Assembly (NCBI GenBank): GCA_039707465.1
Contig: CM077643.1
Span: 331,906,419-331,970,418 of the forward strand
DNA: 64,000 nucleotides
DNA from: Rhabdophis nuchalis
Taxonomy: Eukaryota > Chordata > Lepidosauria > Squamata > Natricidae
Direction: 5' to 3'
Positions 21,109 through 31,940 of the stretch are shown here, in pieces (position 1 is the stretch's first letter; each line of letters opens with the position of its first letter). The notes under the pieces are model-generated. The model ran no database searches. It was not told where the DNA came from and was given only the letters and a program-made list of their open reading frames with translations. A program made the translations under genes and the position numbers.

Positions 21109-21590
21109 CCGGAGGTTATGGACGCCTCCTCCCGCAGCGGGCGAGGGAGCAGGCGGGGTGAGCACCCAAGGCTACCGTCATCTTAAGCACCACCGAGGCT
21201 GTCGCCCGGCAGGGGCGTCAGGCAGGGAAGCCGGTCGCGTCTCCATCGCGGCTCCCTCCGGCAGGCACCACGGCTTACGTTCTGAGGCCGCGCGTCCGTC
21301 TTCCCTGCCTGACGCCCCTGCCGGGCGACCTTGTGCGGCGGGAGCTGCACATTCTGGGGCTGCGTGGCTGGGAGGGAGGTGAACGCGTGGCCCCAGAATG
21401 TAAGCCGTGGTGCCCGCCGGAGGGAGCCGCGATGGAGACGCGACCGGCTTCCCTGCCAAGCGGCAGCCTCGGTGGTGCTTAAGATGACGGTAGCCTTGTG
21501 TGCTCACCCCGCCTGCTCCCTCGCCCGCTGCGGGAGGAGGCGTCCGTAACCTCCGTCCACCTCCCTCCCAGCCACACAGCCCCAGAGACA
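21109..21590. repeat. GC-rich multi-arm inverted repeat
   Basis: The outer arms at about 21109-21283 and 21393-21555 are near-exact inverted copies (GAGGGAGCAGGCGGGGTGAG and CTCACCCCGCCTGCTCCCTC are one pair). An inner pair GTCGCCCGGCAGGGGCGTCA (about 21200) and TGACGCCCCTGCCGGGCGAC (about 21311) forms a second stem. A third pair links GGGCTGCGTGGCTGGGAGGG (about 21357) with CCCTCCCAGCCACACAGCCC (about 21564). GC content and CpG density are the highest in the window outside the LINE bodies. Confidence 0.85.
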
Positions 21591-21984
21591 GGGGGAGGAA
21601 GGGAGGGCCACATTTACACAGACCAGGGAGGGCTGTTGGAGGGCCGTATTAAACTGACCCCCAGGCCGCAAATGGCCCCCGGGCCGGACGTTGGACATGC
21701 CTGATTTAATAGAATAAAACATTTTCTCTACTTTCCAGACATTGGAGGAGAAAGTCATTTGAATGTGTGGCATCAGTATTTTGATGATCGTTACATAACA
21801 ATGACTTATTAGTCTACCAGGCTGTAATAACTAGCTATAATAATAACTCTAAGAAAATTAGTTAATTAGTTGATTAATCTTTATTTAGAGGTTCCTTCTA
21901 CTTATCCTAATACAGGAATCCTCTGTCAGTATTAAATCTGTCTTGGATATTTTTTAAACAGGACTATTTTCTTTATATTAGCAG

Positions 21985-22225
21985 TTAGCAATAGCAATAG
22001 CACTTATACTTATATACTGCTTCACAGTGCTTTACAGCCCTCTCTAAGTGGTTTACAGAGTCAACATATTGCCCCCAAGAATCTGAGTCCTCATTTTACC
22101 CACCTCGGAAATATGGAAGGCTGAGTCAACCTTCAGCTTGGTGAGATTCGAACTGCCAAATTGCAGGCAGCCGGCAATCAGCAGAAGTAGCTTGCAGTAC
22201 TGCACTTTAAGCACTGTGCCACGGC
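21985..22225 (-). mobile_element. tRNA-derived SINE, ATTGCTATTGC-tail class
   Basis: Read on the minus strand: CGTGGCACAGTGCTTAAAGT (A-box region), GCAGTTCGAATCTCACC (B box GTTCGAATC), AACCTTCCATATTTCCGAGG-like centre, ATGTTGACTCTGTAAACCAC, and a TGCTATTGCTATTGC tail. This matches the plus-strand copy at 49301. I assign it to a squamate tRNA-SINE, probably Sauria-type, without certainty about the subfamily. Confidence 0.8.
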
Positions 22226-23604
22226 AGGTCTTAGACACAATAGATTGCTCTGATAATGCATCTGTAGGTTAGTAATGCATAATTAAATATGAGGACTTTC
22301 TTTTTTCTAGCTCAAGAATTGTGGATGGGGAAAATGGGCATTGCCACACTTAAGTAAAGGGCTCAAGTATGTAATTTTAATTCCTTTCCAATTCTATTTA
22401 AAATTAATGCACCAAGATAAAACTGAATCTGTGATGGAACATTAAGATAATTTCTTTATTTTCCTATATCCATTACTGAGCTAGATGGAATACAAAACCC
22501 TTATGGAAGGAAAGCCAGCCCCAAAGTGACCAATTAGTTGGCCATATAACATTCAAAGTACTTATTTCAACAAAACTCGATTATTGGGATGTCATAATAT
22601 TTGGAGATAAAGCCCTCAAGGCCAAATCCCATAGTCCTTTATATTTGACCATGTTTAAAACAGAAGCAGCATTGATCTAAAATAGGAAGCTTCCTTGGAA
22701 AAAATCAGGTAAGGCAAAAGTATGTCTTCTAAAATTCAGTTTTAGCTCGAAGGCCTTCTGATAAATATTGAAGGTTGGTGCTCTGGACATATTGTAGATA
22801 GAGTCATTTTGATGCTTGGTTACATTGTTCATCCAGCTTTTGAAACACCCAAAGGAGAACTATCACTGAAGAGAGAGACATCCCTTTTCCTTCCTCAAAA
22901 GCTGATAAATATACAAAGGTATTAAATGCATGGTTAGTTTTTGTTAAGAATTCTTTTATTCATTCAAAACATTTTGAGGATATAATGTTGTATACTGTTG
23001 AGGTAGATAATGTTTAATCCAAAAGCTCCTGAAGGTGGACATCAATTCTTCAAACTCTTTGTCTGGGAAAAGTATATTTGAAAATGATTGACAGATATAT
23101 ACACCGAAGGATCAAAGGGTTGTTCAAGCAATTGCACCAGCTTCATTCAATATTCTAAGTACATGATCTTCCTTTAAAGCAGCAATGATTACTCCACAAA
23201 TTCAAGTGACTATATTGATTTTAAAAGCCATAATAAATGGTGGGTTTCGTTTTAAGGAACTATACTCATCTTCACAGTCAACAAGTTGCAAAGTATCCAA
23301 TAAAAAAAAAAGAATATCTAAGTTCATCATGTTATATATATTGAGATTCCTATAGACAAATTGCAATAAATGGTCCAGGTGGATCTGAGGGACTCAATGT
23401 GCAAAATATTTTACAAATAACTCACAGAACGTGTGTACTAATTCTGCACTGCTTCTGAGATATAAACTATGATAGAACTTTTAACATAGGGAGAAAATCT
23501 GCTGAAAAGCATTGTATAGGAGAAGGAAAAATAACACATCGTTGTTCTCTTCATTTCCATAAAACATTCATGGTGGAATTTTTTTTGCCATAGTTGTTAT
23601 GTCC
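22226..23604. other. Unannotated stretch
   Basis: AT-rich; no gene or assignable repeat was seen. Confidence 0.4.
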
Positions 23605-23720
23605 TCATTTATTAATTAAATGTATATGCCACCTGTTTCACTGCTGAGTAACTGCGAGTAGCTTACAACATAACAAAAACAAGAATATAAAAAGATTTAA
23701 GTATTGAAAACACTAAAATA
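23605..23720 (-). mobile_element. Ancient L2-type 3' end
   Basis: ATTAAATGTATATGCCACCT, then CTGCTGAGTAACTGCGAGTA and GCTTACAACATAACAAAAAC, fits the reversed terminal hairpin of old L2 copies. It is highly diverged. Confidence 0.4.
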
Positions 23721-24240
23721 TTAAACATTAAAAAATGGTAAATGAGGAGCCAATACACAAACTGGGTGGAGGTGGGTTCTTCTTAGTCTATTAACCCCCC
23801 AAAGCAATTGGCACAGCCAGGTTTGGAGACTCAAGACAAGGGTGGCATATTTCACTGTATGAAGGAAAAGGAAATACTGCCAATCTAGTCAGTATAGAAG
23901 GTCTTCAGCACATACTGATGGCATTCCAGGTTGGCTACCTCTGTCTTATTCAAAACATTCAGGTAATTTCAGATAATTCTGCAGCATTTGCTAGAGCCAT
24001 CTGTCCTGGCAGCACTTTTCTCAGCATTGGAGGAACAAGGTTCTTATTAGCTTTCTCCAAGGTGTGAACACTACAGGAGAAAATTGGGAGGCGCTGTAAA
24101 CTGAACTTTGCTTTGCTTTTGGAAGCCAAGAGGTCACATTGCACGACAAAATAGCATTAAGGGGAAGATGTATTGGAGTTCTGTCAGCCCTACTTTGTAT
24201 CCAAAAAAGATGGCACAATGGTATGTTGCTTAATTTGCTC

Positions 24241-24394
24241 ACATCTGCAGACAAGGAATTACCTCTGAGTAAGGGGTTGTAGATCAGGATAGGAATGGTC
24301 AATGTTTTTCAGGTTCAATTTGTTGAACATTTCAATTTGTTTACATCTGAAGACAAGGAATTACTTCTTGATGAGGGTTATAGATCACAATATG
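24241..24394 (+). repeat. Diverged ~102-bp tandem duplication
   Basis: ACATCTGCAGACAAGGAATT at 24241 is repeated as ACATCTGAAGACAAGGAATT at about 24343. Both are followed by GAGTAAGGGGTTGTAGATCA and GATGAGGGTTATAGATCACA respectively. Confidence 0.75.
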
Positions 24395-25086
24395 AATTAT
24401 TATTATTATTTATTATTTATTGGACTTCTAGACCGCCCCCTCTCCCTGAAAGGACTCGGGGCGGTGTACAGGTACAAATTAAAACCATTACAATCAATAA
24501 TACATATAACTAAAATCGAATTAAATAAACCCCTGTACAAATTTATAAAAATTAAAAACTTAACCTTAAAACCAAATCACAGAATTTAAAAATACAAACT
24601 GAGGTGGGAGAGCTGGAATTAGGCCAGGCCGGCCAGATGAAACAAGTGGGTTTTGAGTTTCTGGCGGAAGGAGCGGAGGTCCGTGGCCGTTCTAATGTCA
24701 GGGGGAAGGTCATTCCAGAGGGTCGGGCCTGCCACAAAGAAGGCCCTTCCCCTGGGCGTCGCCCGCTGGCACAGCCTAGTGAACGGCACCCGGAGAAGTC
24801 CCTCTCTGTGTGAACGAATCGGCCGAAAGGATGTATGGGGCAGGATACGATCCCGCAAATAACTAGGTCCTGTGCCATGGAGTGCTTTGAAGATGATAAT
24901 CAACACCTTGAAACGCACCTGAAAAGCCACAGGCAGCCAGTGCATCCTGCGCCCGCGCAGGAGAGGTGTTACATGGGAGTATCTAGAGACTCCCGAAACT
25001 GCCCGCGCGGCCGCATTCTGAACCAACTGCAGCCTTCGGGTGCATCTCAAGGGGAGCCCCATGTAGAGAGCATTACAGTAGTCTGT
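24395..25086 (-). mobile_element. 5'-truncated L2 LINE
   Basis: A minus-strand L2 3' fragment with an ATT-type tail (24395-24421), hairpin (GACTCGGGGCGG), 3' UTR and the C-terminal coding block (DYCNALYMGLPLRCTRRLQL, YSHVTPLL, LHWLPVAFQVRFKV, LWNDLPPDIR). The coding block has an insertion near RGRRMHWLPV. It breaks at CAGTAGTC near 25086, inside the LDYCNA block. Confidence 0.88.
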
Positions 25087-25375
25087 ACAGTAGTACAGAA
25101 TTAGCAGTTCTCTTGGTGTTTTGTTTGCCCTCATAACTTCTATGTCTTGGGTGTGCTTACAATGCTTTATATGGCCAAACAAAGAAACAAATGGACAAGT
25201 ATACAATTGCTGCCTCTTCTACATACTTTTTTTCTAGCTGGAATGCTTATCAGAAATCATGGTGCATCTTACCACATTTGGATCTTCTATTTCAACCCTC
25301 CCACATTTTATTAAGGTCTTGTCTGAGGATACTTCAATTTCACTGAGGTCAAAAATATCAGAGTTGTGTTTGAAC

Positions 25376-25629
25376 TCAGGGCTGAGTGGGTGGATCGGGG
25401 GCATGGCCAGAGTGGCTAAAGGTCCATTTTCGCTGGCATAGCGGTGCAGGAGGCCATTGTGGCTGAAAATGGAGTCTGTGAGGGCTGTGTGTGGCCCTCC
25501 CAAGCTCTATTTTCACTGGCAGAGGCACTGCAGGCGGGTCCTTCGCTGTTTCCAGAGCGGCCCTGGAGGCCAGATCTAAGCACCCTGTAGGAAGGATTTG
25601 GCCAGTAGGCCTTGAATTTGACACCCCTG
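25376..25629. mobile_element. Probable hAT-type fragment, right end present
   Basis: GC-richer block ending GAATTTGACACCCCTG, the inverted form of a CAGGGGTGTCAAATTC hAT terminus. No matching left end or duplication of the right flank TCTTAGAA was found. The block has unusual runs such as CATTTTCGCTGGCATAGCGG and CTATTTTCACTGGCAGAGGC, which look like a degenerate internal repeat. Confidence 0.5.
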
Positions 25630-25637
25630 TCTTAGAA

Positions 25638-27234
25638 CATGTCAGTGATTTGGATTAATAGAAGATGCATTTTATTAATGGAACTTTGTGGAATTTCTTT
25701 TTCAGAAAGCCAAGTGGGAAACACTTTTGAAAGGCAAGGCAAAAAGCAAATGCACAAAAGGCTCCTTATGTAAATCTAACTGGTTTTGACACAAATGTAC
25801 AATGCTTCTGTATTGCGCTTTGAATTCAGGGGGATCAGTTGAACGATGGCATAGTGAACAGGGCCCATAAAAACCTGAATGACGATGTTCTAATAGGGGA
25901 AATCAAAATGAGGACCAATACTGAAGTGTCATCCAGCAAAGAAAAGCCAAATAGTCCCATTTTGGTTCCATTAGAACGAACATACAGAAGAAACTTCTGG
26001 CATGATAGCATTAGAGATTGTCCTTTATCAGAGCACTGTTATCCAAATCTCAGCAGGTGAATTTCTGAGGCAAGGCCTCCTGTGTGGTTCTTTGTGGGAA
26101 AATCATAGCCTTGGAGTTTCCAGCAGTGCAAAATTACATATTGCAAACTTTCCCAAACATATGATATTCTCAGCATGAAAACTTTAAGAGGGCACAAAAC
26201 TGCATTAGCAAAACTTTGTTGTAATTGGTCACTGACAGGAATGAATGGACTTGCTGTTTGGTTTTTCTAGGAAGCAAAGCACACCAACGCCAGTACCAGT
26301 AGAATTACTCAGAATACTATTTTTTTGGTATAATGGGAATTAATATTGCAGAACATAACAGTGACTTAGAAGAGATTTTTCCCTTAATTTTTTTCTCTGT
26401 ATTAAAAAAAAGACATCAATGACTTAAAGAAGGTGAAAATAAAGTGAAACTGGATAAGGTAGATTCCTTTAATTTCTTTTACAATTGAGCATAGGAAAAT
26501 GGAGCAAACTTCCCCAAGAAAAGAATCATTATCTAGATTAGAATAAGTTAAAGATCAATTTGAAGTGGTGCTGACTTGAAGTCTCATCAGTCAATCACTC
26601 TTCATATGTAGGTTTTTTTCCCTGCTAGAGTAAGCCATTATGTCACTGGAGGCATTTTTTTTGCTCAGAAAATCACAAGGTAGCTTCCAGCCAGATAGAA
26701 TTCAATGGGCTGCCATTGAATTAAGAATCCTGAATATATTTCCCCTTGTAGCTTTATCTTAGAATGAATTAGAAACCAAAATGTAGTAGATTCCCTGCTT
26801 ATAGTTGACATCAAGGGTTGCAACTGACAAGAACTAAAGAACTTGATCATGTGATGGCTGTGATTCAGAGGTGGGTGAATAACACACCAAGGGATGCTAA
26901 TTTGTTGGATATATTCATACATAACTAATATAGTTATTGGAGATACCTTTGAGTGTGTTGGAATATATATTACCTCTAGCTCTCATGAATGGGTCAAAAT
27001 GATAGGAACTGGTTTATATAGTCTGATCTAGTCAACCTCTAGATCCATTTTAATCTTAAATCCATAGTAAGTCCCATTCATAACATTTATTCATTTGAGA
27101 TGGGATAATGGGATAATGATTGTGTGAATGAATACAATGCTAACAAATGATACTGTATAGTAATGAGATACTGATTGAATAATACTCTTTGCAATCTCCA
27201 TTTGGACATCTAGGGGGCCAGTCTGGTCTGAAAA
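25638..27234. other. Unannotated stretch
   Basis: No gene or assignable repeat was seen. Confidence 0.4.
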
Positions 27235-27305
27235 ATCTTTTCAAAGAAAACTGCATTGATTTGTTCATCAGTTTCTGAGAATTGGACACAATTGAACGAA
27301 AGGTA
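27235..27305 (+). mobile_element. SINE 3' tail with Bov-B-like end
   Basis: TTTCTGAGAATTGGACACAA then TTGAACGAAAGG resembles the 3' tail shared by Bov-B LINEs and squamate tRNA-SINEs. The tRNA head is absent. Confidence 0.45.
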
Positions 27306-27389
27306 AAAATGAAAAGTCTGCTTCAGGGAACAATGGCCAACTCTTTCCTTTCTCAGCATTTTAGTAGCAGTAAAAGCTATGATGGACCT

Positions 27390-27445
27390 GCTTTCATTTG
27401 GTTGGTCACTAAACAAATGATTGTAAATTGAAGATTACCTGTACT
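27390..27445. mobile_element. End fragment of TA-flanked MITE
   Basis: GGTCACTAAACAAATGATTG then TAAATTGAAGATTACCTGTA resembles the right end of the element at 29212-29616 (CGAGGGCCACCTGTA). Confidence 0.4.
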
Positions 27446-28164
27446 AAAACTCTGTTTGGTCTGTTTTATACTTTGCAACTTTCAATTGGGCAAAACAGTG
27501 CATTGTAGGGTGACGATTTTTGAATAAATGTACCATACTTCAAATAGGATAACTTAAAGAATGAATAGAAAATCTGGGACCAATGACTCCTGTGAGATTG
27601 AAATTTGGCAAAGTTGTGACCACTTCAGCACCACCATATCTTCCAATTATACTTCTCAGAAACTTATAGATTCTGTAGCACAAGGAAAGAATGGAGAAGT
27701 GGATCCCTGCTCTCTTTACTGCCTCCTTATGTCCCCCTCCCAGTTGGCAAGGCCCAACAAGTGAGTGGTGATTGTTTTGGAACCAAAGTTGAAATTTGAA
27801 ATCTCTAAATGGAGGTGTGTGGCAAGGAAAGCCACTTGGATACCTGCTGGTGAGCAAGGCTGACTGGAGGACACCTTGGAGTCAACAGATGAGCCCTCTT
27901 CCTCTCTGGAGGGAAGGGATCCTCAGACATTCATTGGGATGAGGAGTGGGGATATAGTTTTTCTTTCAGGCCTCATCTCCCTTTGTTCCCCCTTACACCA
28001 GCAAAGTGACAGGCAGTTCTGCAGTTCAGCCAAGGAGCAGCAGGAATGATTTCTGATGGTTCCTGTCAGCTTCCCAACATAATGTCAATGGGGAAGCCAG
28101 AAAGAAGTTGGAAGTTCCTCTCCCCCTTACCGTTATTTAGCCCACATGTGATCATTTTATCATG
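27446..28164. other. Unannotated stretch
   Basis: No gene or assignable repeat was seen. Confidence 0.4.
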
Positions 28165-28172
28165 CATAAAAC

Positions 28173-28421
28173 CAGGGGTGGATTCTAGCCAGCGTTACTG
28201 CCAGTTTGCTCATGTGCGCACTTTGTGCGCATGCACAGTTCAATAGAAATTGTTTTGCGCATGTGTAGAACTCCAAAACAAGATGGCGGCAGTGACTGTA
28301 GCAACCAGGGAACCAATTCAGAGGTATGGCCAGCCTGGGTTGCTGCCCGTTCTGCGACCCAGGCTGGCATACCACTACTGGTTCAGCCGAACCGGGCTGA
28401 ACCGGTAGGAACCCACCACTG
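28173..28421. mobile_element. hAT-type MITE, GTGGTGGG-end group
   Basis: The ends are CAGGGGTGGATTC and the inverted GGAACCCACCACTG. The 8-bp duplication CATAAAAC is perfect (28165-28172 and 28422-28429). Inside, GTATGGCCAGCCTGGGT and ACCCAGGCTGGCATAC form an inverted pair, and CATGTGCGCACTTTGTGCGC plus TTGCGCATGTG form a CpG-rich set also seen in the copy at 56200. It lies beside an old L2 fragment. It is non-coding. Confidence 0.88.
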
Positions 28422-28866
28422 CATAAAACCCTAAATACCATAGGACATGTAGGGCTGGGTTATTTGCAGGAGTGCCTCCTTCTAGGAGTGTCTGCTCTCC
28501 CATGTGCTCAAACATGGGCCCACTACAGATTCTTCTTTGAAACAAAGTCATCTTGTGGGACCCTTAGTGGCAGCCCCTGCTTTTTAGAGCAACTTCTTTC
28601 CCCCTTCTCCTGAAACTTGGTTAACTTCAACCTGGCAGGCTTTGGGAACGGACGTTAAGACCGAGCATTTTCCCTGCATGCTTTGATCAGAGTAATAGTT
28701 TCCAGTTGGTAGGTTATATATTTTTCATCCTGATTGTCATTTAATTGCTTTAGAGTTAATGTGTTGTTTTTCTTTCGTATTTTTGTTTAATCATTCTGTA
28801 TATCATCCAGACTCATGCTGTTTAAGTTGAGTGGTCACATAAATATCCTAAACAAATAAAATTAAT
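28422..28866 (+). mobile_element. Ancient L2-group LINE 3' fragment
   Basis: ATAAAACCCTAAATACCATA then GGACATGTAGGGCTGGGTTA translates to a diverged YKTLN..IGHVGLGYLQE-like block of L2-type C-termini. The region ends in a CTCATGCTGTTTAAGTTGAG hairpin remnant and AAATAAAATTAATAAAT. Confidence 0.6.
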
Positions 28867-29211
28867 AAATGTACACTTTGCAATCATGGTCTAAGTGCAG
28901 GATGGGAAACAATATTTCAGTATATATGATCCCTGTAGCTTTTGATTTAAGAAATCCATCGGCTCCATTTCAGTGATCCAGACTTACAGGTGGTAGGTGC
29001 CATTACTGGCTGAGACAATCAGGTTTCCCCCCCCCCCCCCATTCTTTCTGGCCCAAAGACGTGTTGGAAATAAATTATGTAAAAGGTTTCAATACTCTTG
29101 TCTGTCTGACCATCTGTCTTCCAACAGGATAACTCTCTGAAAATTGAACAGCACAGGGCCAAATTTGGTACGGAGAGAGAAGCCAGAAAATGGAAAGATT
29201 GAGTTTGAAAA
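28867..29211. other. Unannotated stretch with poly-C run
   Basis: The only feature is a poly-C run near 29026-29040. No gene was seen. Confidence 0.5.
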
Positions 29212-29616
29212 TACAGGTATCCCTCGACTTAACTTCATTTAGTGACTGTTCAAAGTTGCAACGGCACTGAAAAAAGTGACATGATCATTTTTCACACTTT
29301 ATAACCATTGTGGCATCCCCATGGTCACATGATCAAAATTCAAAATTCACTTGGCAATTGACTCATATTTATGAAAGTTGCAGAGTGCCAAGTTCATGGG
29401 ATCATCTTTTGCGACCTCCTGACAAGCAAAGTGAATAGGAAAGCCAGATCAGCTTAAGAACTGTACATAGTAACCTGCTTAATAACTGTATTACTAACTT
29501 CAACAGCAGTGATTCACTTTACAACTGTGGCAAGAAAGGTCGTAAAATGGGGCAAGTCTCGCTTAGCAACAGAGTTTTTGGGCTCCGTGATGGTTGTAAA
29601 TCGAGGGCCACCTGTA
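29212..29616. mobile_element. TA-flanked MITE (mariner-like)
   Basis: The element starts TACAGGTATCCCTCGACTTA and ends TAAATCGAGGGCCACCTGTA, inverted ends with TA dinucleotides at both outer edges. Inside are inverted and repeated phrases typical of this abundant squamate MITE (GTCACATGATCA, TTGGCAATTGACTC, GTTGCTAAGCG-type motifs). No transposase is present. The superfamily is inferred from the TA ends. Confidence 0.7.
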
Positions 29617-29773
29617 AATCAGGAATGATGGATTTTAAAAATCCAGAAGGCCCCCCCACCAATGCAATGCATTCTTAAGTAGTCAGGCAGGACTTGAATC
29701 CTGCTGATTCCTTGAGCCACATCCCCATCCCTCTTCCTTCCCATTACGTGTCCCAAAATGGAGCTGCTATTAA

Positions 29774-29891
<118 letters not shown>

Positions 29892-30186
29892 TTCTTGAAA
29901 ATATGTCCTGTATGCATTCCCTACCATATTGAAAAGTTGCAATCTAGGGATCTAATAGGCATGGGACCAAGAATAACAAGAGTGTTATCAACAACAAACA
30001 AGTCAGTTTTGTAAGGCAGCAGAGGTAGGTTATCATTTTTCTGCATCATATTCTTTCAGAATATAGTGTGGTGTTGTCGAGTTACATACACAGCATGGGA
30101 TAGGTTGATTGAGAGCCAGCCAGACTTCATTATAAGGTGGGCAGCTATATAAATGGCATGACTGAGTAGGGTTAGAGTTGAAGAAC

Positions 30187-30188
<2 letters not shown>

Positions 30189-30255
<67 letters not shown>

Positions 30256-30293
30256 CCTCCCTCCCTCCCTCCCTCCCTCCTCCCCCTCCCCCA
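30189..30293. repeat. (CT)n followed by (CCCT)n
   Basis: About 31 CT units run to 30251, then CCCT units to about 30281, then a C/T-rich end. Confidence 0.97.
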
Positions 30294-31204
30294 ATGTCTG
30301 AACTGATCACTTGTAGAGGACTTATTGAAATCAAAAGACAGATCACTAGGACTGTGACCCTACAATGTAAGCAGTCGATCCATATAATAGAACTCAGGAT
30401 GTCCTGTGGCTTCCTTGAAAAACAGATCTATTTCCTGCATAACAATTATCCTGCTTATTTTAATATAAACTCAACAGAAGTCTTTAGTCTCTATCTACAT
30501 GAAGCCACCTTAACAATGAATCATGGTATAGCAATGAGTCATAGCTCCTGATGCTGCGTCTGGCAAGCAGATGACCCTTCCTCTAGCCCTGACTCTTAAT
30601 ATATCCCATTACCCATTATCCCATTACCACGCATGAATATTTAAACTTTCTTAACTGTTTCTACTAATGGAAATATTCTTGCTTTCCTATTAAAATGGCA
30701 TCTCTACCTGTGAAAAAGAGTGCTACTACCAGGTGCTGAAGGGATGCAATTGTGGTCCAAGAGGCTTTTTCTAGAATTATGAAACTTGGTGTTACTTTAG
30801 ACGTGATGGAGAAAAATTTCTGAATGGCTTGACTTGCTGTGGATAGAGAAACAGATGCTCAATGGCTATATATCACAACAGAACAAACCATGCTTTTCAT
30901 GGACTGGTGAAATGATAACAGATCAGGACCACCGTCTTTAGGTCTATTTTTCTAGCTTCTGACTTGGTTTTCATCAGGGAGCACATTGCTGTTGAGTCAC
31001 TGCTGTTCTATGATGGAGATGAGCTGCCATGTCTTTTAATCGTGATGGTAATATAGAAGATTCAGGTTAAGAAAGAATGACTACTTGAGTCCTACTACTT
31101 TGCTTCTTAGAAGCACTTGGTTGGCAACTATAGGGAGATCATGCTGGATTAAATCGGTCTTTGATAATAACTACTGATATTCTTATGTTTTGTTTCATTT
31201 TTTT
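30294..31204. other. Unannotated stretch
   Basis: No gene or assignable repeat was seen. Confidence 0.4.
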
Positions 31205-31362
31205 CCTTTTGGTCAATCATCTCTGATTCTTAGAGACTGCCTAGACAATTCCCTGCTCTTTTCATGGCAAGAAGTGGTTCAAAGTGATAGGTCCAAGATC
31301 ACTTAGATGGCTTTGTGCTTAAGAAGAGACTAAAATTGACAAGTTTCCTGGTTTCTATCCTA

Positions 31363-31742
31363 GTGAAATAGAACAACTCACCACAGCCAATTTGCCACAG
31401 CCAACTCATCATTGCCATTTCACCATGGCCAATTCGTCACAGCCAACTTTGCACAGCCAACTCCCTGTGGAACCCGTCACCATGGTTAACTTGCCATGGG
31501 ACAACTTGCTGCAGGACAATTCAACAATTCAGTTTAATTATGTAAAAGAATTAAAAACATATTTTAATGTTTGTCGTTATCTTTTCATTTTGTCCCTACT
31601 GTGGCATGCTTTCTTTCAAGATTCTATTTCACTATTTCTGTGACATTAATGTAATTCTTGTCCCACAGCAAGTTGGCCTAAGATGAGTTGGCCGGAGAAA
31701 ATTAGCTGTGACGAGTTGGCTCTGGTGAGTTATCATAGACCC
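31363..31742. mobile_element. Inverted-repeat element with GCCAACTC sub-repeats
   Basis: The left end is GTGAAATAGAACAACTCACC and the right end, reversed, is GGTCTATGATAACTCACC. Both ends carry repeats of the type CACAGCCAACTCGTCA (left 31375-31515, right 31665-31735 in inverse). The flanking CTATCCTA (31355-31362) recurs on the right, where it is broken by a later MITE (31743-31748 plus 31895-31902), giving an 8-bp duplication. The centre is AT-rich. It is possibly hAT-like and non-coding. Confidence 0.6.
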
Positions 31743-31748
31743 CTATCC

Positions 31749-31892
31749 CAGGGGTCTGCAAAGTCGGCTCTTTTAAGACTGGTGGACTTCAACTCCCAGA
31801 GTTCCCCAGCCAGCTATGCTGGCTATGCTGGCTGGGGAACTCTGGGAGTTGAAGTCCACCAGTCTTAAAAGAGCCGACTTTGCAGACCCCTG
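31749..31892. mobile_element. Palindromic hAT MITE, CAGGGGTCTGCAAAG ends
   Basis: The 144-bp element is an almost perfect inverted repeat (CAGGGGTCTGCAAAGTCGGC and GCCGACTTTGCAGACCCCTG at the ends, TTCAACTCCCAGAGTTCCCC and its inverse within). The centre has a GCTATGCTG duplication. The target duplication CCCTATCC is perfect (31741-31748 and 31893-31900). It lies inside the right flank of an older element. Confidence 0.93.
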
Positions 31893-31940
31893 CCCTATCC
31901 TAATGCCTTAACCACCACACCAAAATCTGTCTCTTTTTTC

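Larger units (their letters stand above)
20388..21703. mobile_element. 1.3-kb hAT-type element with large inverted repeat
   Basis: The ends are CAGTGGTGTCCAAAC and the inverted GTTGGACATGCCTG. The flanking 8-bp duplication ATTTAATA is perfect (20380-20387 and 21704-21711). Inside, in order: an AT-rich hAT-like segment (AGGGCCAGATTGGATGAAGT..., 20410-20615), a ~455-bp polypyrimidine tract, and a CpG- and GC-rich block with several inverted pairs. The terminal phrases about a GGGCCGGA and GAGGGCC motif are typical of non-autonomous hAT elements. Open frames across it are low-complexity artefacts. No transposase is present. Confidence 0.85.
31205..31940 (-). mobile_element. tRNA-SINE with Bov-B-like tail, split by two elements
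   Basis: On the minus strand the head lies at 31940-31895 (TTTTGGTGTGGTGGTTAAGG, A-box-like) and the body at 31362-31205 (ATAGAAACCAGGAAACTTGT ... TTAGTCTCTTCTTAAGCACA ... TAAGAATCAGAGATGATTGA). Between them lie a ~380-bp inverted-repeat element (31363-31742) and a palindromic MITE (31749-31892). The family is the same as at 2835-3210. Confidence 0.75.

Noticed and set aside
20568..21186. Long Ser/Leu/Val-rich reading frames
   Set aside because: They translate a polypyrimidine simple-sequence tract inside the hAT element; no coding evidence.
21178..21549. Possible CpG island with a host gene 5' end
   Set aside because: The GC-rich block lies wholly within the hAT element (defined by ends and an 8-bp duplication) and is made of inverted repeats.
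27540..27857. 105-codon minus-strand frame as a gene
   Set aside because: No recognised domain or exon-like context; likely chance.
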